Positions 26,433 through 34,928 of a stretch of DNA of 37,213 nucleotides are shown piece by piece (position 1 is the stretch's first letter; each line of letters starts with the position of its first letter). The stretch is taken from positions 1 to 37,213 of the forward strand of contig JAOPXO010000180.1 of NCBI GenBank assembly GCA_025965115.1. The letters run 5' to 3'. This DNA comes from Aeromicrobium sp. (lineage in GTDB: Bacteria; Actinomycetota; Actinomycetes; Propionibacteriales; Nocardioidaceae). A program made the position numbers and the translations under genes. The notes under the pieces were generated by a model, which was not told the DNA's origin, made no database searches, and saw nothing but the letters and a program-made list of their open reading frames with translations.

Positions 26433-26927
26433 ATGGGTCGCTTCTCATTGCCGGACGAAAAGCCGAAGGGCTTGGACAATCCGGGTGCCGCGAGGTTCAT
26501 CCGCTACATGTCGAAGGCCAACGTCGCGGCCTTCAAGCTGACCAATGGACGGCTGGGTGGCAGGTGGCGGATCGGCGAAGGCTTCAAGAAGCCGCCACCG
26601 ATCCTGCTGCTCGAACACGTCGGACGCACCTCGGGCAAGACGTTCACCGCACCGCTCGTCTACCTCGTCGATGGCCCCAACCTGGTCGTCGTTGCGTCGC
26701 AGGGCGGTCTGCCCAAGAACCCTCAGTGGTACGCCAACCTGGTCGCCAAGCCGGACACGGTCGTCCACCTTCGCAAGCAGAAGGCGCGCGACGTCCACGC
26801 GCGGGTCGTCGAGGGTGCCGAGCGAGACGCACTCTGGGCTCGACTCCTCGACCTCTACGCCGACTTCGCGAAATACGCGAAGTGGACCGACCGTGAGATT
26901 CCCGTCGTCGTCCTCGAACCTCGCTAG
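26433..26927 (+). CDS. Deazaflavin (F420)-dependent nitroreductase family (DDN-like) protein
   Basis: [57 protein letters not shown]. Confidence 0.9.
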   Translation: MGRFSLPDEKPKGLDNPGAARFIRYMSKANVAAFKLTNGRLGGRWRIGEGFKKPPPILLLEHVGRTSGKTFTAPLVYLVDGPNLVVVASQGGLPKNPQWYANLVAKPDTVVHLRKQKARDVHARVVEGAERDALWARLLDLYADFAKYAKWTDREIPVVVLEPR

Positions 26928-27373
26928 CGCGCCATCGCCTCGAGCATCCCGCGGGTCGCCAGCTGGTCCGCCAGCTCGTTGTCGACGACACCGGAATGCC
27001 CCTTGACCCAGAACCACTCCACCTCATGTCGCTCGCACGCGGCTTGGAGTCTTTGCCACAGGTCGACGTTCTTGACCGGCTGCTTGGCCGACGTCTTCCA
27101 CCCGTTCTTGGCCCATCCCGCGACCCACTTCGTGATTCCACTGCGTACGTAGGTGCTGTCGGTGTGCAGATGCACGACAACCGGACGTTTCAGCGCTTCC
27201 AGCGCCATGATCGTCGCCGTCAGCTCCATCCGGTTGTTGGTCGTCTCGGCGGACTCGCCGCCGAACAACTCCCGCATGTGTTCGCCATGCCTCAGCACGG
27301 CGCCCCAACCTCCCGGGCCGGGATTGGGCGTGCACCCTCCGTCGGTGTGGATCACCACCACGTCTTCACTCAC
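26924..27373 (-). CDS. rnhA: Ribonuclease HI
   Basis: [28 protein letters not shown]...[19 protein letters not shown]...[14 protein letters not shown]...[25 protein letters not shown] 27373. Confidence 0.92.
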   Translation of the reverse strand: MSEDVVVIHTDGGCTPNPGPGGWGAVLRHGEHMRELFGGESAETTNNRMELTATIMALEALKRPVVVHLHTDSTYVRSGITKWVAGWAKNGWKTSAKQPVKNVDLWQRLQAACERHEVEWFWVKGHSGVVDNELADQLATRGMLEAMAR

Positions 27374-27380
27374 TGCGCCA

Positions 27381-27974
27381 TCATGCCGTGAGTGCGTGGA
27401 AGACGTCGACGAGCTCGTCGATGACTTGATCGACGCTGAGGTCGAGGACACCCTCGTGCCAGGCAAGCCCGACCTGGGTCAACGCACCGGCAAACGCGTA
27501 CGCGCGAAGCCGTAGAGCCGCATCGTCGGATCCTTCGGGGGCCGGGCTGAACTCGAACCAGAGCTCCACCGCACGCGTGGCGAAGCCGTCGCCGTAGGGA
27601 GCTAACGCACCGGTACGACCCTCGACAGCGAGGAGCCGAGCCACGCGCGGGTCGCTCAGCGCTCCGCGGAGGTAGACGGTCAGGGCAGGCCGGGGGTCCT
27701 GCCCACCGCCGGCGATGATCCCCGGAATCACCTGCTCGACCAGCCGATCAGTGACCTGTTGGAACACCGCAGCGGCGAGCTCGTCGATCGACGCGAAGTT
27801 CTCATAGAAGTAGCGCTTGGTGAGTTTCGCCTCGGCGCAGATGTCGACGATCCCGACTGCCGCTACGCCGCGGGTGCCGAAGAGTTCAAGACCGGCGTCG
27901 ATCAGTTTCTGGCGCCGCTCATCGCGCCGCTCGGTGGCGGTCACTCCGCCGTACACACGTGCGGTCTCAGGCAC
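27381..27974 (-). CDS. TetR/AcrR family transcriptional regulator
   Basis: [52 protein letters not shown]. Confidence 0.9.
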   Translation of the reverse strand: MPETARVYGGVTATERRDERRQKLIDAGLELFGTRGVAAVGIVDICAEAKLTKRYFYENFASIDELAAAVFQQVTDRLVEQVIPGIIAGGGQDPRPALTVYLRGALSDPRVARLLAVEGRTGALAPYGDGFATRAVELWFEFSPAPEGSDDAALRLRAYAFAGALTQVGLAWHEGVLDLSVDQVIDELVDVFHALTA

Positions 27975-27993
27975 TTCTTGTCACCTCTCACAT

Positions 27994-28023
27994 TTGACAC
28001 CCGATCGTATCAGATCGTAGAGT
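27994..28023 (+). promoter_or_regulatory. Candidate sigma-70-like promoter for the DoxX/DUF2236 operon
   Basis: TTGACA-N18-TAGAGT. Confidence 0.45.
28002..28017. promoter_or_regulatory. Inverted repeat inside the promoter spacer (operator candidate)
   Basis: CGATC-N6-GATCG. Confidence 0.4.
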
Positions 28024-28031
28024 CATCAATG

Positions 28032-28049
28032 TGATCCTCTAAAGGATCA
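28032..28049. promoter_or_regulatory. Inverted repeat, TetR operator candidate
   Basis: TGATCCT-CTAA-AGGATCA, perfect 7-bp arms. Confidence 0.55.
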
Positions 28050-28062
28050 GATTGGTGGACCA

Positions 28063-28422
28063 ATGAGTACGTCGACAATCACGACCATCGTCACCGTCGC
28101 CCTCGCCGCGCTGTTCCTGCTTTCAGGCGCCAGCAAAGTGCTCCGTCATCCCGCGTCCCTCGTCTCACGCGACGAGCTGAAGGTGCCCGCGATCCTCTGG
28201 AGCCTGATCGGCGCCGCCGAGATCGCCGGTGCCGCCGGCGTGCTGATCGGCCTCGGCGTGACGCCACTCGGAATTGCCGCCGCTGCCGGACTACTGGTCC
28301 TGAGCATTGGCGCGGTGGGAGCTCACGGCCGAGCACACGATCCGATCGCCCACACAGCTCCGGCCGTGCTCGGCTTCCTCCTGGCCGCAGGGACGCTCGC
28401 GCTGTTCGTGACGGGCGGATGA
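28063..28422 (+). CDS. DoxX-like family membrane protein
   Basis: LFLLSGASKVLRHPASL...LIGAAEIAGAAGVLIGL; four hydrophobic segments. Confidence 0.8.
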   Translation: MSTSTITTIVTVALAALFLLSGASKVLRHPASLVSRDELKVPAILWSLIGAAEIAGAAGVLIGLGVTPLGIAAAAGLLVLSIGAVGAHGRAHDPIAHTAPAVLGFLLAAGTLALFVTGG

Positions 28423-29690
28423 CCACGATGACTGCAGACGCCGGATCGATGACCGAACCGATTCCCACCGAGTTCCTCGGATACTGGAAGCGGCTCGACG
28501 AGCCAGGCATCCGGCGAGCCCGCCGACTCTGCCGAGCCATCCTGCGTTTCGATCCCATACCCGACGAGGCGCAGGTGCTGGACTTCGCTCGCGGCTACTA
28601 CGACGCCGATCCAGTCGCGGAGGCATTCGTTGACGAGGTGTACGGCGGTCGCGGCAGCGCGGAGGGTCGTCGGATGCTCGACCTCGCCATCGCACACGGT
28701 GTCGAGTCCATCCCCGATGCACCGGAGTCGATGCGGAAGCTCTTCGACGAGTTCGAACGTCCGCCGGCGTGGCTCGATCCCGCCAAGATCGACCAAGGAG
28801 CTGCGCTGTTCAGGCGCTTCGGTCCGTCGGTGTTCAGCTTTGCCGGCGTTGAGACACTGCTCGGCTACACCGAGAGCTCGATCGTCAAACCCCTGTCCAT
28901 GACCGGTGGCTATGCCGGCGACAGCGCGTTGAACCGGTTCATGGAGACCGCACGGTTCTGGATCGACGTCTCTGAGCCGGGCGGCCTCGACACCGGTGGC
29001 CCAGGTCGAGCGACTGCGATGAGGGTACGTGTGATGCACGTGTTCCTCCGCCGGCACATCGTTGAGCATCCTGACTGGGAGATCGACTCTTGGGGTGTGC
29101 CGATCAGCCAGTCCGATGCGCTGATCACCCTGATGTCCTCAAGTCTCACGCCCGGCCTGGCCATGCACCTGATGGGCTATCGCACCACACGCCGCGAGAT
29201 CGAGACGTTGATGCACTACTGGCGTTACATCGGACACCTGCTCGGCGTCCAACCGCGCTGGTACCCCGAGACGTTCGTCGAAGGGCTTCAGCTCAGCACG
29301 GTGTTCCTGCTCAAGTGCGCCAAGACAGCCGGGGCCGACGGTGTTGAGCTGGTGGAGTCGTACCCTCGCGCATTCACCCCGAAGACGGGTGGGCCCTGGC
29401 GCAGGCGACTGCGCGATGAGATCAACTATCGGGCCCAGGTCGGCTACACCCGGTTCTTCCTGCCCGGCCGGTTCTACCGCAAGTACGACATGCCCAACCC
29501 CTGGCCCTGGGCCCTCCACCCGCTGCTCCGGGCGCCCGGCATCTTCATCGTCGACACGCTGCGTCGGCACGTTCCGCCGATCGCACGACAGGTCGACCGC
29601 TATGCACGGTGGCGCCGCAACACCTGGTGGCTCAACGAAATGGGCGAGAAGGAGTCGAAGTTTGCCCCGGCCGAGGCGCTGCGCCGTTGA
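28419..29690 (+). CDS. DUF2236 / MpaB-type oxygenase family protein
   Basis: Conserved ...FAGVETLLGYTESSIVKPLSMTGGYA...RVRVMHVFLRRHI...GVPISQSDALITLMSSSLTPGLAMHLMGY...YWRYIGHLLGV; ATGA overlap with DoxX gene. Confidence 0.85.
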   Translation: MTTMTADAGSMTEPIPTEFLGYWKRLDEPGIRRARRLCRAILRFDPIPDEAQVLDFARGYYDADPVAEAFVDEVYGGRGSAEGRRMLDLAIAHGVESIPDAPESMRKLFDEFERPPAWLDPAKIDQGAALFRRFGPSVFSFAGVETLLGYTESSIVKPLSMTGGYAGDSALNRFMETARFWIDVSEPGGLDTGGPGRATAMRVRVMHVFLRRHIVEHPDWEIDSWGVPISQSDALITLMSSSLTPGLAMHLMGYRTTRREIETLMHYWRYIGHLLGVQPRWYPETFVEGLQLSTVFLLKCAKTAGADGVELVESYPRAFTPKTGGPWRRRLRDEINYRAQVGYTRFFLPGRFYRKYDMPNPWPWALHPLLRAPGIFIVDTLRRHVPPIARQVDRYARWRRNTWWLNEMGEKESKFAPAEALRR

Positions 29691-29736
29691 GCCACTTCCG
29701 CGCACGACATCTCATACCGAAGGAAGGCTGACAATC

Positions 29737-30837
29737 ATGTTCACGAAGGAAACCTGTCGGATGGCCTCAGTGCCGGCCGACTACGAACGGTTCGGGATCG
29801 CCCAGGGCAGTATCGCTCCCTGGGAGGATGGGTTCCGCACCGACCCTGGCGGTCCTGGCACGTTCGAATGGTGGTATTTCGACGCCGTCCTCGAGGACGG
29901 CTCCACGGTGGTGATCAACTTCATGGTCAAGGACATCCGTGGGGGCGGCGGGGTCAACCAACCGGTCCGGCCCGTCGTCACGTTCGAGCTGGACCGCCCC
30001 GACGGCACACATGTCGAGCGCACCACACCGGTGCTCGACGACTTCTCATTCTCGGCAGACCGCTGCGATGTACGAGTCGGCGCGAACACCTTCGTCGGTG
30101 ACCTGCACGCGTACGCGATCCATGTCGAGATCGAGGACGTGGTCGCGGAGGTCACCCTCACGGGACGTGTGCCTTCCTGGCGACCCGACACCGGTCACAT
30201 GCTGTTCGGAAGCGATCGACCTCACCTGTTCGCGTGGCTGCCCTCCATGCCTCAGGGGGCTGTCGAGGCAACTCTCATGATCGATGGGCAGACACGAACC
30301 CTGGCCGGAACCGGCTATCACGATCACAACTGGGGCAACGCCGCGATGCAGCAGCTGATCAATCACTGGTACTGGGCACGTGGCGAGGCCGGCAGATACT
30401 GCGTGATCGCGTCGAACATCACCGCCGAACGGAAGTACGGCGATACCGAGATCCCGATCTTCATGCTCGCGAAGGACGGCAAGATCGTGGCCGATGACAG
30501 CTCATTCGTGCGGTTCGAGAAGACCGATGAGCATCCTGACCCTTTCACCGGGAAGCCGGTCGCCGACATCACGGTCTACGACTACGACGCCACGGCCGAC
30601 GGCGGTGAGCACTACCGAGTCACCTTCGCGCGTGGTTACACGATCGTCAACAACCGCATGATCGACTCCGTCAAGGGCCCCAAGCATGTCCTCGCAAAGC
30701 TCGTCGGATTCGACGGTTCCTATATGCGATTCACCGGCCAGGTCACCGTCGAGCACCTCACCGACGGCGCCGACCCAGCGCCCGTGACCGCGCCGGCCCT
30801 GTGGGAGCTCATGTACTTCGGCAAGACCAGGACTTAG
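29737..30837 (+). CDS. CrtC/AttH lipocalin-like domain protein (carotenoid 1,2-hydratase-related)
   Basis: GGPGTFEWWYFDAVLEDGSTVVINFMVKD...GTGYHDHNWGNA...INHWYWARG; ATG 29737. Confidence 0.8.
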   Translation: MFTKETCRMASVPADYERFGIAQGSIAPWEDGFRTDPGGPGTFEWWYFDAVLEDGSTVVINFMVKDIRGGGGVNQPVRPVVTFELDRPDGTHVERTTPVLDDFSFSADRCDVRVGANTFVGDLHAYAIHVEIEDVVAEVTLTGRVPSWRPDTGHMLFGSDRPHLFAWLPSMPQGAVEATLMIDGQTRTLAGTGYHDHNWGNAAMQQLINHWYWARGEAGRYCVIASNITAERKYGDTEIPIFMLAKDGKIVADDSSFVRFEKTDEHPDPFTGKPVADITVYDYDATADGGEHYRVTFARGYTIVNNRMIDSVKGPKHVLAKLVGFDGSYMRFTGQVTVEHLTDGADPAPVTAPALWELMYFGKTRT

Positions 30838-31886
30838 TAGTTGCGGCCGGTGATGACGGGTAGGTCCTTGAGCGTCACCACGCCCGGTGCGGCCGCGACG
30901 ACGTACGGGACGGCGTTCGTCGCGGGCATCGCGGTGTAGATCATCCCGGGACCCATGTAGCCGTCCTCGTCCCAGTCACTCGGCGGGAGACAGTTGATCA
31001 CGGTGCGGAAGTTCGGGCGCCCGAACACCTGGATGACATGCCCGTGCGCGATCTTCTTGGGTGGCGTGACGATGCCCATGATCCAGTTGAACCCCACCGA
31101 CACGACGTTCCTGTCGCCGACCCAGGCGCGATGGAAGCCGTACACGCCACCGATGCTGCCCTTTGGGATCTTCATGAAGCCGAGGTCGGCATCTTCGTCG
31201 GCCGGGGTGAACAACACATCGAAGCTGAGCCGATCCACCGTGAGGCCCATCGCCTCGGTCATCATCGCGGCGGACTCCGCGAACACCTCGCTCTCAGTGC
31301 GTACGTAGTCCTCGAGGCCAGGAGTCGTCAGCTCGCGACCGAAGCCCATGTGGCTCATCGTCTCGTTCGACTCGTACGTCGAGCAGTCCACCGACTCGGT
31401 GATCCGGATCTCGTCGACCCGCTCGCAGGCGCCGGACAGGACCATGCCGACCATGTTGGTGATCCCCGGATGGGCGCCTGAGCCGAAGATCGTCGACTTC
31501 CCGACCTCGCAGGCCTTGGCGATACGCGCCTTGTCGGCATCGGACAGCTTGCCGCCGGTGATCCAGGCAGCGGTCGCGACGATGTTGATGCCGGCCGTCA
31601 GCAGGCGCTCGAGCTCGTCGACGTCCTGCCACAGCGGGTTGTAGCAACAAGCGTCCGGGGCAAGAGCGATGAGCTCGTCGATGTCGTTGGTGGCGTTGAT
31701 GCCGGTCGGTTCGGGCCAGTTGCACAAGTCGGCCGCGTCCTTGCCGACCTTGTCGGCACCGTGCGCGTACACACCGACCAGCTCGAGGTCGGGTCGAGCG
31801 AGGATCGCGTGGAGTGAGCGGCTGCCGATGTTGCCGGTCGTCCACTGGATGACTCGCAGCGGACGGTCGAACGAAGGGGTCGTCAT
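30834..31886 (-). CDS. DapB-like (dihydrodipicolinate reductase N-terminal) NAD(P)-dependent oxidoreductase
   Basis: RVIQWTTGNIGSRSLHAILARPDLELVGVYAHGADKVGKDAADLC...GSGAHPGITNM; ATG 31886. Confidence 0.85.
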   Translation of the reverse strand: MTTPSFDRPLRVIQWTTGNIGSRSLHAILARPDLELVGVYAHGADKVGKDAADLCNWPEPTGINATNDIDELIALAPDACCYNPLWQDVDELERLLTAGINIVATAAWITGGKLSDADKARIAKACEVGKSTIFGSGAHPGITNMVGMVLSGACERVDEIRITESVDCSTYESNETMSHMGFGRELTTPGLEDYVRTESEVFAESAAMMTEAMGLTVDRLSFDVLFTPADEDADLGFMKIPKGSIGGVYGFHRAWVGDRNVVSVGFNWIMGIVTPPKKIAHGHVIQVFGRPNFRTVINCLPPSDWDEDGYMGPGMIYTAMPATNAVPYVVAAAPGVVTLKDLPVITGRNY

Positions 31887-32098
31887 GCGCCCTAGTAGAT
31901 CAGCCACCGACACGGCAGCCGCTCGAATCTCCGAAGACGCCACCTGTCGGTCTAGCTGATACGGCCCGATGGGGCTACGCGATCTAGTCCGCATGAGCCA
32001 TACACGCAGAATGCCGCCGAGTGACATCCTGTCTGTAGGGAGCGCCCCGCCGACACAGCACGTCGATCGGTGGGGTCGAAGTAGCAAGAGGGAGACTC

Positions 32099-33151
32099 AT
32101 GTTTCGAGCGCGCGCGGTTATTGCTGTCTGCACAGCCGGAATCTCGGTTGGTGCGGCGATCATTGTCGGGGCTGGAGCTGCAACGGCCAAGCCGGTGCAG
32201 AAGACCGAGAGTTTGGCGTCCGGGTTCAGCTGGCCAACTCCGCGACCAACGCCAACCCCGACGCCAACTCCGAGACCAACTCCGACGCCGACCCCAAAAC
32301 CAAGTCCAACTCCAACACCGACTCCGACGCCGACTCCAACACCGACTCCAACACCGACTCCGACCCCGACCCCAACACCACCTCCGGGTCCGTCATGTGG
32401 GGGCGACAGCCCGGACAAGCCCGGTGGTGGGCAGTACACCTGCACGTTCACCGATGACTTCGATGGCTCCGCCCTCGACTCGTCGAAGTGGACGATCGCT
32501 ACCACGGCCCAGACCAACATGAGCAACGCCAACAACGACTGCTATGTCGACAGCCCTGACAACGTCTCGGTCTCGGGGGGCTATCTGCACTTGTCGTCAC
32601 GGGTCGAATCGGCCCCATTCGTGTGCCATCGAACCTACGGCGACTTCACCACGACCAAGACTGCTGCGAATGTCGTGAGCTATGGGAAGTTCACCCAGAC
32701 ATATGGACGGTTCGAGTTCCGAGCGAAGTTCCCCACGGCGTCCTTGGGGTATGACTCGGCGCTGTGGATGAGTCCGCAGGTCCTGACGTACGGGGCATGG
32801 CCGAATTCCGGGGAGATTGACGTGGCGGAATGGTTCGGCAACGCCTATTCCGACCACGTCGTTGCCTCGGCGCACTACCTGGGAGAGACCAGCAATATCG
32901 GCAACTGTGTCGTGCCGGGCGCTGCCACAGGCTTCCACAACTACGCGGTGGACTGGACAGCGACGACGATGTACTACTACTTCGACGACCAGCTCTGCTT
33001 CCAACACTCGTGGAATCCGGCAGCGCCGTTGCTCGCTCCCAAGCCGTTTGACCAGGCGTTCTACATGACCATGACCCAGACAGGCGTGTGGAACGCGCCG
33101 GTCGGGGTGAGTGCCACCATGGACCTCGACTGGGTTCGCGCCTGGAAGTAG
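32099..33151 (+). CDS. Secreted glycoside hydrolase family 16 enzyme with (TP)n linker (GH16 paralogue 1)
   Basis: Signal peptide; [27 protein letters not shown] (ExDxxE); [20 protein letters not shown]-terminus. Confidence 0.9.
   Translation: MFRARAVIAVCTAGISVGAAIIVGAGAATAKPVQKTESLASGFSWPTPRPTPTPTPTPRPTPTPTPKPSPTPTPTPTPTPTPTPTPTPTPTPTPPPGPSCGGDSPDKPGGGQYTCTFTDDFDGSALDSSKWTIATTAQTNMSNANNDCYVDSPDNVSVSGGYLHLSSRVESAPFVCHRTYGDFTTTKTAANVVSYGKFTQTYGRFEFRAKFPTASLGYDSALWMSPQVLTYGAWPNSGEIDVAEWFGNAYSDHVVASAHYLGETSNIGNCVVPGAATGFHNYAVDWTATTMYYYFDDQLCFQHSWNPAAPLLAPKPFDQAFYMTMTQTGVWNAPVGVSATMDLDWVRAWK
32234..32393 (+). repeat. Degenerate hexanucleotide Pro-Thr repeat (linker-coding)
   Basis: ccaact/ccgacg/ccaacc-type units encoding [11 protein letters not shown]... 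Confidence 0.85.
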
Positions 33152-33157
33152 CTCGGG

Positions 33158-33499
33158 TCACTCCGCTGTGACCACATCGATGGAGATCTCGACGGCCGGA
33201 ACCGCCGCCCTGTTCTCCAGCCAGTGAACCGTGTTGCGGTCCTCGGGCCAACCAACCCCCGGCCCGTACTCGGTGGCGATGCCGTCGCGATGATCGGTGA
33301 TCGTCCCCTGGAGCGTGTAGACGGTTCCAGGCCTGCCGACGTGGTCGTGCAGGGGGCCGAACACGGCGCCCGGCTCGAAGGTGAGCATGCGCATTCGAAG
33401 CTGTCGCCCCTCCATGCCCTCGATCTCGGGACCGAGATCAACAGTCGCCAGCAACTCGCTCGTGACGCCTCGCGTCTCCGGCACCAGTTCATCGCTCAT
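33158..33499 (-). CDS. Cupin domain-containing protein
   Basis: FEPGAVFGPLHDHVGRPGTVYTLQGTITDHRDG...GPGVGWPEDRNTVHWLEN. Confidence 0.8.
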   Translation of the reverse strand: MSDELVPETRGVTSELLATVDLGPEIEGMEGRQLRMRMLTFEPGAVFGPLHDHVGRPGTVYTLQGTITDHRDGIATEYGPGVGWPEDRNTVHWLENRAAVPAVEISIDVVTAE

Positions 33500-33588
33500 C
33501 GTGTTGTCCTATCCCTGAGGCGTGGCTGGATTGTCCACCCCCGCGGAACCACGCGTCCAGATCGGGACAGCGACGTTAGGCTCCTGAC

Positions 33589-34062
33589 GTGGCCCGAGTT
33601 TTGGTGACCGGTATGTCGGGTGCCGGCAAGAGCACCGTTCTCGCCGGCCTTGCCGCTCGCGGACATATGACCGTCGACACCGACCACGACGACTGGACGT
33701 TGCCTGACGGGCTGTGGGACTCGGTTCGGATGTCGACCCTGCTGGCTGACCACGACGACATCTGCGTCTCCGGCACGGTCGAGAACCAGGGCGAGTTCTA
33801 CGACCGCTTCGAGCACGTCGTGCTGCTCAGCGCACCGGTCGACGTCCTGCTCGCACGACTGCGGACCCGGACCACCAACTCGTACGGCAAGTCCGCCCAG
33901 CAGCAGGAAGACGTCCGGACGTACGTCACTGAGGTTGAACCCTTGCTCCGGCGGACCGCCACCCTCGAGCTCGACGGACGACGTCCGGCCGGCGAGCTGA
34001 CCGAAATCGTCGAGGGTCTCCTCCGGCAGCCGCGGCCTGAGTCCTCGCGTGACCTACCGTAG
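33589..34062 (+). CDS. P-loop small-molecule kinase-like protein
   Basis: Walker A VTGMSGAGKST; DTDHDDW; GTG start. Confidence 0.82.
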   Translation: MARVLVTGMSGAGKSTVLAGLAARGHMTVDTDHDDWTLPDGLWDSVRMSTLLADHDDICVSGTVENQGEFYDRFEHVVLLSAPVDVLLARLRTRTTNSYGKSAQQQEDVRTYVTEVEPLLRRTATLELDGRRPAGELTEIVEGLLRQPRPESSRDLP

Positions 34063-34070
34063 GACCACCC

Positions 34071-34928
34071 ATGCGAATCCGAGCCGCCGCCACACTCGTT
34101 GCCCTGATGGCGTTGGCCATCTCGGCCTGCGGCGGCGGTTCGGGCGGTGAGCACCGACTGACGTGTGGCGGCGAGCCCCCCGCCAAGCCGGGCGGCGGCT
34201 CGTACAGCTGCACATTCAGCGACAACTTCACTGGCTCGACCTTGGACTCGTCGAAGTGGATGGTGCAGACCACGGCCCGTAGCGGCTACGCGACAGGCAG
34301 CGACTGCTACGTCAACAGTCGCAACAACATCTCGGTGGCTGGCGGCTATCTGCACCTGACCTCGCGGGTCGAGCCTGCGCCGTTCATCTGCCACAGTCCA
34401 CTAGGGCACTTCACGACCAGCCAGACCGCCGGCAGCGTGTTGACGTTTGACAAGTTTGCCCAGACGTACGGGCGATTCGAGTTCCGCGCGAAATTCCCAT
34501 CGACGGTGGGTCCCGGAGTCGACTCGGCACTGTGGATGTATCCGGTCAAGCCGGCCTACGGGGCGTGGCCCAACTCCGGTGAAATCGATGTCGCGGAGAG
34601 GTTCGGCACCCCGACGGCCGACCACATCCTCCCGTCCGTGCACTACGCAGGTGAGGACTCGGCTCTCAGCACCGGCCACGGGTGCGTGGTCCCCACTGCA
34701 GACTCGGCATTCCACACGTACGCGGTCGACTGGACCACGACGACGATGTACTTCCGTTATGACGGCCACCTGTGCTTCCAACATTTCTGGACCCCCAACG
34801 CGCCATTGGTGCGACCGCAGCCCTTTGACCAGGCGTTCGACCTGGTGATGACCCAGACCGGCCAGAGGGGCGCGCCGGTCGGGACCACGATCACGATGGA
34901 CGTCGATTGGGTCCGCGCCTGGAGATGA
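34071..34928 (+). CDS. GH16 family lipoprotein (GH16 paralogue 2)
   Basis: Lipobox ...[44 protein letters not shown]. Confidence 0.88.
   Translation: MRIRAAATLVALMALAISACGGGSGGEHRLTCGGEPPAKPGGGSYSCTFSDNFTGSTLDSSKWMVQTTARSGYATGSDCYVNSRNNISVAGGYLHLTSRVEPAPFICHSPLGHFTTSQTAGSVLTFDKFAQTYGRFEFRAKFPSTVGPGVDSALWMYPVKPAYGAWPNSGEIDVAERFGTPTADHILPSVHYAGEDSALSTGHGCVVPTADSAFHTYAVDWTTTTMYFRYDGHLCFQHFWTPNAPLVRPQPFDQAFDLVMTQTGQRGAPVGTTITMDVDWVRAWR

Noticed and set aside
32234-32393. Repeat array as CRISPR
   Set aside because: Units are 6 bp with no spacers; it is an in-frame Pro-Thr linker.
31984-32535. Minus-strand ORF encoding (GV)n opposite the GH16 linker
   Set aside because: Antisense artefact of the TP hexanucleotide repeat; the plus strand has a signal peptide and a GH16 domain in frame.
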